Below are positions 36,238-46,632 of a stretch of 64,000 nt of DNA, in pieces. Both the position numbers and the translations under genes were made by a program. The stretch spans positions 1-64,000 of the forward strand of contig NZ_JANQVQ010000125.1 of NCBI RefSeq assembly GCF_030730205.1, in the 5' to 3' direction. The notes under the pieces were generated by a model, which had not been told where the DNA came from, ran no database searches, and was given only the letters and a program-made list of their open reading frames with translations. The stretch comes from Paraglaciecola sp. Its GTDB lineage: Bacteria; Pseudomonadota; Gammaproteobacteria; Enterobacterales; Alteromonadaceae. The first letter of the stretch is position 1, and each line of letters opens with the position of its first letter.

Positions 36238-39050
36238 TGTTTACCTCCTTGAGTAATATTTTTTTCAATTTTATCTTGAATCCCGTTTGCGACCCGTAAG
36301 GCGCGCAGTAGGTCAAACATATTTTCCTGGTGACTATAATTAAAATTCACTGCTTGTTTTTTTTGTGGGTTTTCGCCAACAAAAGCCAAATCAAGATACA
36401 ACCAACCGTCTGGTTTAAAGGTCACTTTGCTACTCAATTGACTAAATTGATAATTTTCTAAAAAACTTAGGCTGCTTTGCTGCTGCTTGATCGTATCGAA
36501 CGCTGCATTGTTACTGATGGTAAGTTTTCCGCCACGTTGACTAACAAGTCTGCCATTGTCGACTTCCACGCTAGCCCCTTGAGTTGCAATCGGAATTGCG
36601 CCCATCATTTTGCCCGTCACTCGAATGCCAGGCTGATTTTGTAAAGCTACCATTTTTTCAAGATCAAGATCTTGCAATACCACATCGAAGACTTGCTCAC
36701 GTTGATCGAGCCACACCTCATTCATGCTGAATCTGCCTCCAAGAATATCACCCGAAATATTCTCAAATTTAAACGCGCCTTGCTCTGAAACTAAAATGCC
36801 TTCAATTTTTTCTACGGGTATCCCGGGATTTATCGAACTAATTTTCAGTGTAGTTTTATCTAACTGAAGTCCCGCTGAATCAAATTTAACAGGTAAGGTA
36901 AGGTCGACCCCACTGAATAAGGTATTAGCATAATGTCCCCCCACATCATTAATACTCATCAAACCGTGCACACTAAACACACCATTTTCTGGCGCTAGGG
37001 AGCTGTTAACCGTGCCCGAAAAATTACCTTGCACAAGGGTAAGATCTGGCAATATTTGTGAGATGAGAGCCTGAATAGTGCTGACTTTCACTGATTCAAA
37101 TTCAAGCTTTACCTCAGCTTGTTGTTGGCTGATATGGCCAATAGGCAGCCCTGCGTAACTGAGCTCATGCACTGAAAGGGTGGTTTGTAAGTTAAGACCG
37201 CTTGAGCCCTTATGGCGAAGAGACGTAGGCGCTAACTTCAATTTTTTTTCATTTATACTGACATTAAGTGCCGCAATATTCGACACGCCATTGAAAGTAA
37301 GCTGCTGCATATCCTGAATACGCCCCTGAATAGAACCGCTGATATTTAACGTTTTAAGCGCGGCAGATTGCACATCATTTACCTGATGCTCAAGAGAATA
37401 TGTCAGGTCAGAGAGAGACTCACCTTTCACCTTAAATTGAACTCCTACTTTGGCAACACTCTTCGCAGAGTCATGCACCTGATTGACAGCGGCTTTACCT
37501 GTCAAACTCAGCGCACTTATTGCTTGAGTAAGCGCATTGTATTTATCAGGATGGAGTTGACCAGACAATTGAATTTGGCTTTTGGCGCTTGCCACTTCAA
37601 GTTCAGATCTTTTTACCTTATTTACAATCCCGTCTAGCGTCATTGTAAAGTTTAAAGAGGGCATGATATTAAGATGGTATTGACTGCTAATTTCGTTCAG
37701 TGCCATATCCTTAGTCACCAGCTTGGACGCTTGTAAATCCCCGCTCAGCGCTAAACCCATGTCTTGATCGCCCTGCAACTCAAAGCCTAATTGGGCGCTG
37801 GCAATAGACAGGCTGTTGTGATGATAGTTTTCAAGAGTGAGCTGATTTTGCTTTGCACTTAGCCCCCATCCACTGCTTGCTAAATCGATGCTGTCAGCCA
37901 AGGATAAGTTCAGACTTCCACGACTTAGCACAGTCACCTTGCCAGTTTGTTGCGTATATTGAGCTAAATCTTGGATGAGCTGAAGTTGATAATCTGCTGT
38001 CATTTCACCAGATAAAATATAGTTAAACTGCTTAAGCTCCAAGCTCAGCCATGACTCACTTTCTGCCTTATCTGATACTTTGCTTATGATTATTTGCGGC
38101 AGGTTTACTTGCGTAGGCTGAATATCTATTGGCTGCGGTAAAGTAATAACAAACTGCTCAGCCTGCCAATCTTGCATTAACTGTGGGCGACTCGCGCAGT
38201 CAGCCAAATCAACGTGAATATTCAGCTCACTAAAATCGGCAGTCATATTATGCGCTTTAAAAATATCGCCTATGACCAAGGCACTGCTTCCTTTCAATGA
38301 CAAACCAAGGTGGCAGTTGCTCAGTAATACTGCCTCTGTAAACTCTATTAAGTGAGTGCTTTGAATAGCGGCACCGTCAAAATCGATGTCACTGCTTAAC
38401 GTAAACGCTTTGAGCAATTTGTCGTTGAGTAAATCAGGATACTGCTGCACAAACGCTTTCGCCGCAGGCACATAATTAACCACATCAAATGCAGACCAAT
38501 TAACGTGAGCACTGACTCGATTATCTTTTAAACTTAGCTTGGCATTGATATCCCCTGCTAACGTGAGTTCAGTTGCGTTCTCAAGGTTAAGGCTAAAAGC
38601 CAAAGGCTCAGCTAATAACGAGGAAGTCAGTTGCACATGCTTAATACGCACAGAAGGAAGATTAGTGGGTATTAAGGCTAGCTCGAAGGAAGGGTCACTG
38701 GGAGTTATCTGCTCGTTTTGTGCCGTGAGGTGGTGCTTGATTTGCATAGCTTGCACAGAGATATGCCCATCAGCTCTGTTCCAAACCGCGTCATTTATTA
38801 CAAGCGACAAATTGGGCGAAGTTATACATAGCTGTGTAATCAGCACATCTAATTGCCAGCTTAGATCAACCGCAATGCAATCAACGCTGATGTCTTGGTC
38901 AGCCGCCACATACTCGATGGTCGCTTTGACCAGCGCATTACGCATCAAGAATAGTGTGAGGGTAATGCCCAAAATAATGGCCACCAACCATGTCAATACA
39001 CTTAAGGAGGTTTGTCCTTGCTGTTTATTTTTGCAAATCAATTTGCTCAA
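36234..39050 (-). CDS. ydbH: YdbH family AsmA-like inter-membrane bridge protein
   Basis: This 938-residue protein has one N-terminal membrane helix (about 17-37) and a long periplasmic part of repeated beta strands of the AsmA/TamB type. The C-terminal region with FSMNEVWLDQREQVFDVVLQ and GKLTISNN fits YdbH/DUF3971-like proteins. With YnbE it makes a hydrophobic bridge for phospholipid movement from inner to outer membrane in E. coli. The operon order ydbH-ynbE-ydbL is conserved. It diverges from the BlaI-type regulator gene. Confidence 0.88.
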   Translation of the reverse strand: MSKLICKNKQQGQTSLSVLTWLVAIILGITLTLFLMRNALVKATIEYVAADQDISVDCIAVDLSWQLDVLITQLCITSPNLSLVINDAVWNRADGHISVQAMQIKHHLTAQNEQITPSDPSFELALIPTNLPSVRIKHVQLTSSLLAEPLAFSLNLENATELTLAGDINAKLSLKDNRVSAHVNWSAFDVVNYVPAAKAFVQQYPDLLNDKLLKAFTLSSDIDFDGAAIQSTHLIEFTEAVLLSNCHLGLSLKGSSALVIGDIFKAHNMTADFSELNIHVDLADCASRPQLMQDWQAEQFVITLPQPIDIQPTQVNLPQIIISKVSDKAESESWLSLELKQFNYILSGEMTADYQLQLIQDLAQYTQQTGKVTVLSRGSLNLSLADSIDLASSGWGLSAKQNQLTLENYHHNSLSIASAQLGFELQGDQDMGLALSGDLQASKLVTKDMALNEISSQYHLNIMPSLNFTMTLDGIVNKVKRSELEVASAKSQIQLSGQLHPDKYNALTQAISALSLTGKAAVNQVHDSAKSVAKVGVQFKVKGESLSDLTYSLEHQVNDVQSAALKTLNISGSIQGRIQDMQQLTFNGVSNIAALNVSINEKKLKLAPTSLRHKGSSGLNLQTTLSVHELSYAGLPIGHISQQQAEVKLEFESVKVSTIQALISQILPDLTLVQGNFSGTVNSSLAPENGVFSVHGLMSINDVGGHYANTLFSGVDLTLPVKFDSAGLQLDKTTLKISSINPGIPVEKIEGILVSEQGAFKFENISGDILGGRFSMNEVWLDQREQVFDVVLQDLDLEKMVALQNQPGIRVTGKMMGAIPIATQGASVEVDNGRLVSQRGGKLTISNNAAFDTIKQQQSSLSFLENYQFSQLSSKVTFKPDGWLYLDLAFVGENPQKKQAVNFNYSHQENMFDLLRALRVANGIQDKIEKNITQGGKQ

Positions 39051-39237
39051 GCTCTGTCACCACGTGTTACAAGAATCATTCTTAAACCTCGCACTATCAT
39101 ATCGAGTTTATGGCTAAAGTGATGAAAAATTTTACTCCGCAAACCCAATTATTGACTGAGTTCCTCTCAGTTTTGTTACGTATGCCTCTTCAACAGCCGG
39201 TTATTCCGCTAACTGAGGAAAAATTACACAAAAATGC

Positions 39238-39265
39238 TTGCACTTTTTGATTACAAGTGTAATCT
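39238..39265 (+). promoter_or_regulatory. candidate promoter of the BlaI-type operon
   Basis: TTGCAC (39238-39243) and TAATCT (39260-39265) are spaced by 16 bases. The -10 overlaps the first BlaI-type operator, so repressor binding would block it. This supports autoregulation. Confidence 0.5.
39249..39264. promoter_or_regulatory. BlaI/MecI-type operator 1
   Basis: GATTACA-AG-TGTAATC is a perfect 7+7 inverted repeat around a two-base centre, matching the TACA/TGTA core of BlaI and MecI operators. It lies 33 bases before the regulator's ATG. Confidence 0.75.
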
Positions 39266-39274
39266 AAATCAACT

Positions 39275-39290
39275 GACTACAAATGTAATC
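39275..39290. promoter_or_regulatory. BlaI/MecI-type operator 2
   Basis: GACTACA-AA-TGTAATC repeats operator 1 with one base changed in the left arm. The centres are 26 bases apart, and the site ends six bases before the regulator's ATG at 39297. Its position over the leader explains the lack of a clear ribosome-binding site and argues against a start further upstream. Confidence 0.72.
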
Positions 39291-39296
39291 AATAAA

Positions 39297-39671
39297 ATGA
39301 TTGAAATAACAAAAACTGAATTTGAAGTATTAAACGCATTGTGGCAAGGGTATCCGGCATCTGCTAACGATATTATTGCTCGTCTTAACCAGCAAAAAAG
39401 GTGGCACGAAAAGACCGTAAAAACCTTACTGAGCCGTTTGGTTAAAAAACAAGCCGTCGACTTTGATAAGCCTCAGCGCAGCTATTTGTATTTTCCCCTC
39501 ATCAACAAAACCGATTATGTACGCTCTGAAAGTAGCAGCTTTGTTAGTCGCTTATTCGCAGGAAAAGTCGCCCCCTTAGTCGCGGGTTTTGCCAATACAG
39601 AAAAATTATCTCGCCAAGATATTGAAGATTTAAAGAGCGTGATTGAGCAATGGGAAAAAGACAATGATTAA
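39297..39671 (+). CDS. BlaI/MecI/CopY family transcriptional repressor
   Basis: This 124-residue protein has the winged helix of BlaI/MecI (about 1-72): ITKTEFEVLNALWQ and KTVKTLLSRLVKK are hallmarks, with Tyr/Phe wing residues, and a C-terminal dimerisation helix pair ending KSVIEQWEKDN. The frame is open to 39234, but that would put both operators inside the gene, so the ATG at 39297 is chosen. It overlaps the peptidase gene by eight bases. Such repressors are cleaved on a signal from the co-encoded peptidase. Confidence 0.9.
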   Translation: MIEITKTEFEVLNALWQGYPASANDIIARLNQQKRWHEKTVKTLLSRLVKKQAVDFDKPQRSYLYFPLINKTDYVRSESSSFVSRLFAGKVAPLVAGFANTEKLSRQDIEDLKSVIEQWEKDND

Positions 39672-40890
39672 CTGGCTCATTTCACAGCAACTGGTGTTAA
39701 GTCTGGCGCTATTGTTATTATTAGTCGCCGAGAAAAAAGCCTTGAAAAAACTCAGCGCCAACCATGTTTACGCTTTATGGTGGCTCGTTCCACTTATATT
39801 GTTGGCCAATAATTTACCGCAAGACCTATTAAATTTAGACAATCCGGTGCTATATCAGTATGCAGTTAAAGTAAGTACATCCCATTATACAGCAGGCAAT
39901 ATGCTTAGTTTTAAGCTGGTCTGGTGGCTTGGTGTATTCTGTGTTTTGAGTATCGCATGTATTGCCCAAAAGCAAATTCATCAAGGAGCACAACGCCAAC
40001 TTGCAACAGCACAAATGCCGGTGGCTTTGCCTAAATATTTAAAGGTACTCGAATCACAGCACGTCCGCTCCCCTCTTATCTCGGGTATTCGCCCTGCTCG
40101 CTTACTATTGCCTGCCGATTTCACCACTAAATTTAGCCTGCAACAGCAGCAACTGATTTTACAACATGAACTGGTGCATTTTCAGCGTGGCGATAATTTG
40201 TATAACTTAATTGCGCTACTGTTTGTTGCTGTGTTTTGGTTTAACCCGTTGGTTTGGCTGGCCTATGGTGCATTCCGCCGAAGCCAAGAACTTGCCTGTG
40301 ACGAAACAGTATTAATCAACAAATCAACTCAAGAAAAAATGGCTTATAGCAGAGCCTTGTTGCTTTGTGTCCAAGCCCATACCCCAACACTGTCGATTTA
40401 TTCACAATACGGAGCAAAACACCCTATGTTATTACGTATAGAGCGCATTAAAAATAAAACAAAAGTAAAAAAGAGTAGCCTAGTTTTTTCTATTATTACC
40501 AGTCTCGGTCTACTCGCAGGTGTCGCCATGGCGAATCAACAAGGTAATGCGATAGAAACCAGCAAGATCAATGAGGCGAGTCCGATTGTCAGGATAGAGC
40601 CTAAATACCCCTTACAAGCTGCCCAACAAAAAATAGAAGGGTCAGTGGTATTACAGTTTGATATCGAAAAAGACGGCAGTACCAGTAATATTAAGATTAT
40701 CAAAGCTGAGCCCGACAATGTGTTTGGTAAAACCTCAATCGCAGCTTTACAAAAGTGGCAATACAAACCACAAATTGTGGGCGGGCAAGCGCAAGTACAA
40801 CGCAATATTTTAGTCCAGTTAGATTATCGCTTAGATGAAAATCCAGGCCCGATAAAACCATTAATTGAAACCGTAAAGGTCGTGCAATAA
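39664..40890 (+). CDS. BlaR1-like M56 metallopeptidase fused to a TonB-type domain
   Basis: This 408-residue membrane protein has N-terminal helices, then the zinc motif HELVH (168-172) with QELACDE as the third-ligand region, the M56/BlaR1 peptidase plan. A further helix (about 270-288) precedes a C-terminal TonB-like domain with PKYPLQAAQQKIEG and LQKWQYKP. There is no penicillin-binding sensor domain of BlaR1. It should cleave the co-encoded repressor after sensing an envelope signal through the TonB-type part. The start at 39664 overlaps the repressor stop (ATGATTAA); a start at 39643 is less likely. Confidence 0.85.
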   Translation: MINWLISQQLVLSLALLLLLVAEKKALKKLSANHVYALWWLVPLILLANNLPQDLLNLDNPVLYQYAVKVSTSHYTAGNMLSFKLVWWLGVFCVLSIACIAQKQIHQGAQRQLATAQMPVALPKYLKVLESQHVRSPLISGIRPARLLLPADFTTKFSLQQQQLILQHELVHFQRGDNLYNLIALLFVAVFWFNPLVWLAYGAFRRSQELACDETVLINKSTQEKMAYSRALLLCVQAHTPTLSIYSQYGAKHPMLLRIERIKNKTKVKKSSLVFSIITSLGLLAGVAMANQQGNAIETSKINEASPIVRIEPKYPLQAAQQKIEGSVVLQFDIEKDGSTSNIKIIKAEPDNVFGKTSIAALQKWQYKPQIVGGQAQVQRNILVQLDYRLDENPGPIKPLIETVKVVQ

Positions 40891-40894
40891 GCAC

Positions 40895-40919
40895 AAAAAA
40901 GCCGGAGTCATCCGGCTTT
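40895..40919. terminator. bidirectional intrinsic terminator
   Basis: A stem GCCGGA/TCCGGC with loop GTCA lies between converging genes. On the minus strand it is followed by six T, and on the plus strand by TTTC, so it serves maeA well and the peptidase gene less strongly. Confidence 0.8.
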
Positions 40920-40941
40920 CAACTTGAAGTGTGACGTGAGA

Positions 40942-42636
40942 TTAAATACTGACTCGTTTGTAAGGTCGGTATTGAGGTAACCAAAAATGTTTTTCAATAC
41001 GCTCAAGTAAAATTTCATCAGAGACTTCTAAGGCTAAACCTTGTGCCATAGCAACTTTACCTACCGCAAACGCTATTTTCTTACTTAACTGAGCAATATC
41101 TTGTAAAGGCGGCAATAGTGCACCTTTGCCAGTCGTCGCCAGTGGCGAAGCTTCGGCTAGGGTTGCACTCGTTGCCATCAACATTTCGTCGCTAATCAAA
41201 CTTGCCTTAGCCGCAATGGCACCCAAACCGATACCAGGGAAAATATAGCTGTTATTACACTGGGCGATAGTAAATAGTTTACCCTTGTATTCTACTGGCT
41301 TGAAAGGGCTACCTGTCGCGATAATCACTTCGCCATCCGTCCATTCAATCACTTGCTCAGGCGTCGCTTCAACCTGTCTCGATGGATTGCTCAAAGGAAA
41401 AATAATTGGCAAAGGGTTATGTTGCTTCATGCCACGGACAACCTGCTCAGTAAACAAACCTGCTTGGCCCGATACGCCAATAAGAATGTCAGGCTTAGCA
41501 CAATTAACCACATCCATGAGTGAGGGATATTCACCACTGTAAGACCAATCAGTTAATGCGTCATTGCTTTGACATAGGCGCTGCTGGAAATCCCGTAAAC
41601 CTTGCATTCCTTCCACCAACAAGCCAAAGCGATCCACCATGAATACTTGGCTACGAGCTTGAGCATCGGTGATCCCTTCACTGCACATTTGCTTAATTAT
41701 TTGCTCTGCGATACCACAACCAGCTGAACCTGCACCAACAAAGGCAACTTTTTGCTGTGACAAGGTGGTGTTTTTTGTTTTACAGGCTGCCAAAATAGTG
41801 CCAACAGTGACTGAAGCAGTGCCTTGAATATCATCATTAAAACAACAAACTTGATGACGATACCGCTCTAAAATTGGCATAGCATTGGCCTGTGCAAAAT
41901 CTTCAAATTGCAACATAACCTCGGGCCAGCGGCGATATATCGCTTTGATGAACAACTCGATAAACTCATCGTATTCCGCTTGGCCGATTCGTTTATGTCG
42001 TGCCCCCATGTACATAGGATCAGCCAGTAATTTTTCGTTATTTGTGCCTACATCTAACATCACAGGCAAGGTATACGCGGGGCTAATACCGCCACAAGCG
42101 GTATACAGCGACAATTTACCGATGGGAATACCCATACCGCCAATACCCTGGTCTCCTAGGCCGAGTATACGTTCACCATCAGTCACCACGATGACTTTTA
42201 CTTTGCGTTTAGTGGCATTTCGCAGAATGTCATCGATTTGATGGCGCTCTGAATACGAGATAAATAATCCACGTGAACTGCGATAAATATCAGAAAACTG
42301 CTCACAGGCATCACCTACTGTTGGGGTATAGATGATGGGCATCATTTCATCAATATGCTGTTTAATTAAGCGGTAAAAAAGTGTTTCGTTGTTGTCTTGA
42401 ATCGCTCGAAGGTAGATATGCTTATTAATAGGCTCCTCGAAGCTTGAGTATTGCATGTAGGCTCGTTCTACCTGCTCATCAATGGTCTCGTAACGAGGGG
42501 GTAATAAGCCTGTTAAATTAAAAGCAACACGTTCAGTGGCACTAAAAGCACTGCCCTTATTTAACAACGGTGTCTCTAGTAAAGCGGGGCCTGCATGGGG
42601 AATATACAAAGCATTTGATTCTGCTTTATCTGTCAT
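40942..42636 (-). CDS. maeA: NAD-dependent malic enzyme
   Basis: This 564-residue enzyme decarboxylates L-malate to pyruvate with NAD+. The N-terminal half has the signature [13 protein letters not shown] and a [13 protein letters not shown] segment; the Rossmann part has [13 protein letters not shown]. The length matches the E. coli MaeA (SfcA) type (about 565) and not the larger MaeB fused to a phosphotransacetylase. AGGA lies seven bases before the ATG. A bidirectional terminator follows. It is a single-gene unit. Confidence 0.93.
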   Translation of the reverse strand: MTDKAESNALYIPHAGPALLETPLLNKGSAFSATERVAFNLTGLLPPRYETIDEQVERAYMQYSSFEEPINKHIYLRAIQDNNETLFYRLIKQHIDEMMPIIYTPTVGDACEQFSDIYRSSRGLFISYSERHQIDDILRNATKRKVKVIVVTDGERILGLGDQGIGGMGIPIGKLSLYTACGGISPAYTLPVMLDVGTNNEKLLADPMYMGARHKRIGQAEYDEFIELFIKAIYRRWPEVMLQFEDFAQANAMPILERYRHQVCCFNDDIQGTASVTVGTILAACKTKNTTLSQQKVAFVGAGSAGCGIAEQIIKQMCSEGITDAQARSQVFMVDRFGLLVEGMQGLRDFQQRLCQSNDALTDWSYSGEYPSLMDVVNCAKPDILIGVSGQAGLFTEQVVRGMKQHNPLPIIFPLSNPSRQVEATPEQVIEWTDGEVIIATGSPFKPVEYKGKLFTIAQCNNSYIFPGIGLGAIAAKASLISDEMLMATSATLAEASPLATTGKGALLPPLQDIAQLSKKIAFAVGKVAMAQGLALEVSDEILLERIEKHFWLPQYRPYKRVSI

Positions 42637-42758
42637 TTATTTGTCCTGTTAGGTCTTTTTAGTTCGACTAATTATGGTATTCATCTGTCGTTTATGAATA
42701 CTTTTGCACAATCTATTTGATGCTGACATCAATTAATCGTCCATTGTAAACTGTGCGA

Positions 42759-42778
42759 GGCCGGATAATGATCCGACC
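42759..42778 (-). terminator. hairpin after mrcA
   Basis: On the minus strand GGTCGGAT/ATCCGGCC forms an 8-base stem with one G.U pair and a CATT loop, starting 20 bases after the mrcA stop. It lacks a clear T-run, so termination would be partial or Rho-assisted. Confidence 0.4.
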
Positions 42779-42798
42779 TTCTTGATTATTAAGTAAAA

Positions 42799-45429
42799 TT
42801 AAAATATTTCTTCTTCAGCTTTGCTGTTTTGCTCACTATCTTTAGATTCAATTATCTCACTTTCAGTCACAAAGATCTGGGGCTGTGACCCTTCTACAAA
42901 ATACTCAAACATAGAGGTTTTATCTGTACGATTAGTTAGCTTGCCGCTATTTTTATCGATTCGAACGGTAACCAGGTCAGTTGGCATGGGTAACTGATGT
43001 TCAGTAACACCATTTAATGCAATCTGCATAAAGCGTATCCACGCAGGTTGGGCAGCCACAGCGCCGGATTCCGTTTCTGCCATCGCATTACCAATATAGT
43101 TAAATTTTTGCGGATTTTTATTCACCAAATTTTGATTACGACTGGCCCGGCCTAAACGTCTATTGCTGTCATCAAAACCAACCCAGGTGGTGGCCACAAG
43201 GTCAGGAGTAAAACCACTAAACCAGGTATCGCGAACATCATTTGTAGTACCGGTTTTTCCTGCTACATCGTCCCGCCTTAGGAGTAAAGCTGTACGCCAA
43301 CCAGTACCACGATTATCCCAACTTCCATTAATCTGCACCGCTGAGCGCATCATCTCTGCCACTAAATAGGCATTTTCTGCACTGATAACCCGCGGCGCTT
43401 GACGCTTCGGTGGAAGATCCTTAGGACTGTTGTTGGTTTTGCCACTTAATTCGGCGGCAAGTAAGGCTTCTATATCGGCATCGCTTAACGATTGTGATAG
43501 GTCTCGCTCTTCTTTAACAGCTGCAATCTCGCAAGGGTCACAGGCATAAGCAGGATTGGCTTCCCATAACTTTTTACCGTAGTCATCTTCAATGCGTTGA
43601 ATAAAATAGGGCTGAATCAAAAATCCGCCATTGGCAATTGTGGCCATCGCCGTCACTATTTCTAAAGGAGTATGTGAGCCTGAGCCCAAAGAGACTGTTT
43701 CATCATTAGGTATATCGCCCAAGCTAAAACCAAAACGTGTTAAATGCCGTCTTACGGTATCTAAACCTAAGGCGCGTACTAGGCGCACCGACACGACGTT
43801 TTTAGACTTAGTTAGCGCAACACGTAAACGAATAGGCCCATCATACTCTGCGGGAGAGTTCTCCGGGCGCCAAGCAGTGCCGGTACCTGCTTCCCATTGG
43901 GTAATTGGCGCATCGTTAATAATACTGGCTAAGGTGTAGCCATGATCCAATGCTGCCGAATAGATGAAGGGTTTGATATTCGAGCCTACTTGACGTTTAG
44001 CTTGCGTAGCGCGGTTAAACTGACTTTGGTAAAAACTGTAGCCACCTACCACTGACTGGACTGCACCGTTGTGTGGATTTAATGCAACAATTGCGCTACT
44101 GGCCTGAGGATATTGCGCGATTTGCCAATGAGCGTCGTCTTCACGCTGACGAATTAAAATTAAGGCGCCAGCTTGCACAATATCACTGGCTAACTTGGGG
44201 TCTGGCCCTTGTTTGTTATCATTAATAAAAGGCCTTGCCCAGTCCAAGCCTTCCCAATCAATGGTGCGGTATTGGCCATTTTTATCAAACACAGTGATGT
44301 CTTGAGCATTCACTTTGGTCACAATTGCAGCATGCAATGTTTCGTAAGTAGGATAATTATTCAGTAACTCCAACATCTGCTGCTCAGACCATGCATTGCT
44401 GTGCTCATTTGCTGCTTTCACCTCACTTTTAAGCGATGTTTCAGTGCCGCTCACCCAAAGTTGTTGTAGCGGACCACGGTAACCATGACGCTCATCATAA
44501 TCATGTAAATTACGACGCAACGCCTTTTGTGCGGCTATCTGTAAATCTGATGGCACAGTAGCATATACCTGGTATCCGCCTGTTTCCGCTTCATCTTTGC
44601 CGTATAATGCTATCATTTCGTTGTAAATTTGGTCGGCTAAGTAAGGGGCATCTAACTCAATTTCAGCACCGTGTTTTTTAGCAGTTATCGGCGCATTGTT
44701 AGCGCTCTCAAACTCAGCTTGGCTGATATAGCCTTCATCAAGCATACGCATTAATACGATACGGCGGCGTACAATAGCTCTGTCGGGACGACTAATTGGA
44801 TTGAGCACCGAAGGTGCTTGAGGTAAACCAGCAATGGTCGCTATCTGCGCTAAGTTCAATTCATTTACCGTTTTCCCATAATACACCTGAGCGGCTGCAC
44901 CAAAGCCAAAAGCTCGATGCCCTAGTTCAACTTTGTTGAGATACAACTCTAGAATCTCGTCTTTACTCAATAACTGTTCCATGTGCCAAGCAATGATTAT
45001 TTCTCTTATTTTACGAATATAAGTTTTATCTCTCGTAAGAAAAAAGTCTCGAGCCAGCTGCATGGTTAAGGTACTGCCACCTTGGCCTTTTTCACCAGTT
45101 AAAACTAAATTAACCAATGCGCGCATCATGCCGATAGGATCTATACCGGGATGTTGATAAAAGCGACTGTCTTCTGTGGCGATCACTGCGTGAATGAGTT
45201 GTGGTGGCACTTCTGACAAAACAAGCGGGATACGCCTTTTGACGCCATACTGAGAAATCAGCTTCCCGTCTTGGGTATAAATACGCATAGGAGTTTGTAG
45301 GCGCACATCCTTTAATACTTCTATACTAGGCAGATCGGCTTTAATGTAGAAATAAGTGCCGGCAACAAGGCCTAGGCCTAGCAGAGACAACACGGTGATA
45401 CTGATAATGATGGGTTTTAAATACTTCAC
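42799..45429 (-). CDS. mrcA: penicillin-binding protein 1A
   Basis: This 876-residue bifunctional enzyme builds peptidoglycan at the inner membrane. An N-terminal helix (about 8-28) is followed by the transglycosylase domain (EDSRFYQHPGID, with catalytic Glu; GGSTLTMQLARD) and the transpeptidase domain with SNIK (Ser nucleophile), SKN and KTGTT. Size and order are those of class A PBP1A. The start is GTG (45427-45429). It is divergent from pilM as in E. coli (mrcA / hofM). Confidence 0.94.
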   Translation of the reverse strand: MKYLKPIIISITVLSLLGLGLVAGTYFYIKADLPSIEVLKDVRLQTPMRIYTQDGKLISQYGVKRRIPLVLSEVPPQLIHAVIATEDSRFYQHPGIDPIGMMRALVNLVLTGEKGQGGSTLTMQLARDFFLTRDKTYIRKIREIIIAWHMEQLLSKDEILELYLNKVELGHRAFGFGAAAQVYYGKTVNELNLAQIATIAGLPQAPSVLNPISRPDRAIVRRRIVLMRMLDEGYISQAEFESANNAPITAKKHGAEIELDAPYLADQIYNEMIALYGKDEAETGGYQVYATVPSDLQIAAQKALRRNLHDYDERHGYRGPLQQLWVSGTETSLKSEVKAANEHSNAWSEQQMLELLNNYPTYETLHAAIVTKVNAQDITVFDKNGQYRTIDWEGLDWARPFINDNKQGPDPKLASDIVQAGALILIRQREDDAHWQIAQYPQASSAIVALNPHNGAVQSVVGGYSFYQSQFNRATQAKRQVGSNIKPFIYSAALDHGYTLASIINDAPITQWEAGTGTAWRPENSPAEYDGPIRLRVALTKSKNVVSVRLVRALGLDTVRRHLTRFGFSLGDIPNDETVSLGSGSHTPLEIVTAMATIANGGFLIQPYFIQRIEDDYGKKLWEANPAYACDPCEIAAVKEERDLSQSLSDADIEALLAAELSGKTNNSPKDLPPKRQAPRVISAENAYLVAEMMRSAVQINGSWDNRGTGWRTALLLRRDDVAGKTGTTNDVRDTWFSGFTPDLVATTWVGFDDSNRRLGRASRNQNLVNKNPQKFNYIGNAMAETESGAVAAQPAWIRFMQIALNGVTEHQLPMPTDLVTVRIDKNSGKLTNRTDKTSMFEYFVEGSQPQIFVTESEIIESKDSEQNSKAEEEIF

Positions 45430-45567
45430 GAACTAAAAATACCAAGGTAACTTCGACAAAATGACTTACATTTTATACCTATGTACTGTTATTAGATCCA
45501 TAAATAACAGTTTTTTAAGTAATAATAATCAAATATTGATTAACTTATTGTTGTGGAAAGGAATGTG

Positions 45568-46632
45568 TTGACAAACCTATTTAGAAAAAAAGCCCAACAA
45601 ATGATTGGATTAGACATCGGCTCTCGTTTTGTTAAGGCCGTATTGCTCGAAAAAACCAACGGTAAATTTAGCCTGCAGGCTTTTGCGTGCGAGCCCATCA
45701 TCGGCAACGCGTTTGCCGAGCGAGAAATCAAAGATTTTGAAGCGGTCAGCCACGCCTTAAAAAAGGTTAAAGCCTCCCTTAAAACCAAAAATAAACATGT
45801 GGCTATTGCTGTTTCAGGCTCCACGGTTCTTAATAAAATTGTCTACATGGATCCAGGCTTATCAGACTATGAGCTAGAGAGCCAGATAGAACTAGAGGCT
45901 GACAGCCTTATTCCTTATCCTCTTGAGGAGGTCTATATCGACTTTGAAGAAGTCGCCGATAGCACCACTACCGCCAATAAGGTCGAAGTTTTACTCAGCG
46001 CGGTACATAAAGATATCGTTGACCGTCGCATCACCTTATTAGGTGAAGTGGGTTATGAGGCCAAAATAGTTGATGTTGAAAGTTATTCGTTAGGCTCGGC
46101 TGTAGCGAACTTTTATGCCAGTGATGATAAAGACGGCATTTGCTGCCTAAATATCGGAGCAACTTATCTACAGTTATGCTGGGTTAAAGATGGCAAAGTC
46201 CACTACACCAAAGATCACAGCTTCGGGATGGATGCCCTAGTGCAAGACTTGGTCTTATTATACAACCAAGAGCGCTCACACATTGAGAAACAATTGCAGA
46301 CTAATAGCCTACCGGATAATTGGAAATTAGATTCTTACCCCGTTTTTTTAGCTAATTTACAACAGAATATCAACCGAGCATTGCAAGTTTTTGTCAGTGC
46401 TACCGGTGCCAAACGTCCAACTAAATTACTGATTTGCGGCGGGGCTTGTCATGTCGCGACTGTCACTGAAGATCTTGCCAATGAATTAGCCATCGACATA
46501 GAAATGTTTAATCCCTTTGCCGATATGACAATATCAGACACCTTGCAAAATTCTGAATTAAGCACCTTTGCACCTCAATTAGCGATAGCGGCGGGTTTAG
46601 CTTGCAGGAGTTTTAGCCCATGGCACATATAA
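45568..46632 (+). CDS. pilM: type IV pilus inner-membrane accessory protein PilM
   Basis: This is an actin-fold cytoplasmic protein with MIGLDIGSRFVKAV at the nucleotide-binding start. It recruits PilN. The start is uncertain: TTG at 45568 has AAGGA five bases upstream, GTG at 45565 is too close to it and GTG at 45553 has no site. PilM begins the pilMNOPQ operon, whose genes overlap or nearly overlap, suggesting coupled translation. Confidence 0.9.
   Translation: MTNLFRKKAQQMIGLDIGSRFVKAVLLEKTNGKFSLQAFACEPIIGNAFAEREIKDFEAVSHALKKVKASLKTKNKHVAIAVSGSTVLNKIVYMDPGLSDYELESQIELEADSLIPYPLEEVYIDFEEVADSTTTANKVEVLLSAVHKDIVDRRITLLGEVGYEAKIVDVESYSLGSAVANFYASDDKDGICCLNIGATYLQLCWVKDGKVHYTKDHSFGMDALVQDLVLLYNQERSHIEKQLQTNSLPDNWKLDSYPVFLANLQQNINRALQVFVSATGAKRPTKLLICGGACHVATVTEDLANELAIDIEMFNPFADMTISDTLQNSELSTFAPQLAIAAGLACRSFSPWHI

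Noticed and set aside
38539-39117. plus-strand gene of 192 codons
   Set aside because: It is antisense to the start of ydbH, Ser/Cys-rich with no start site or family features.
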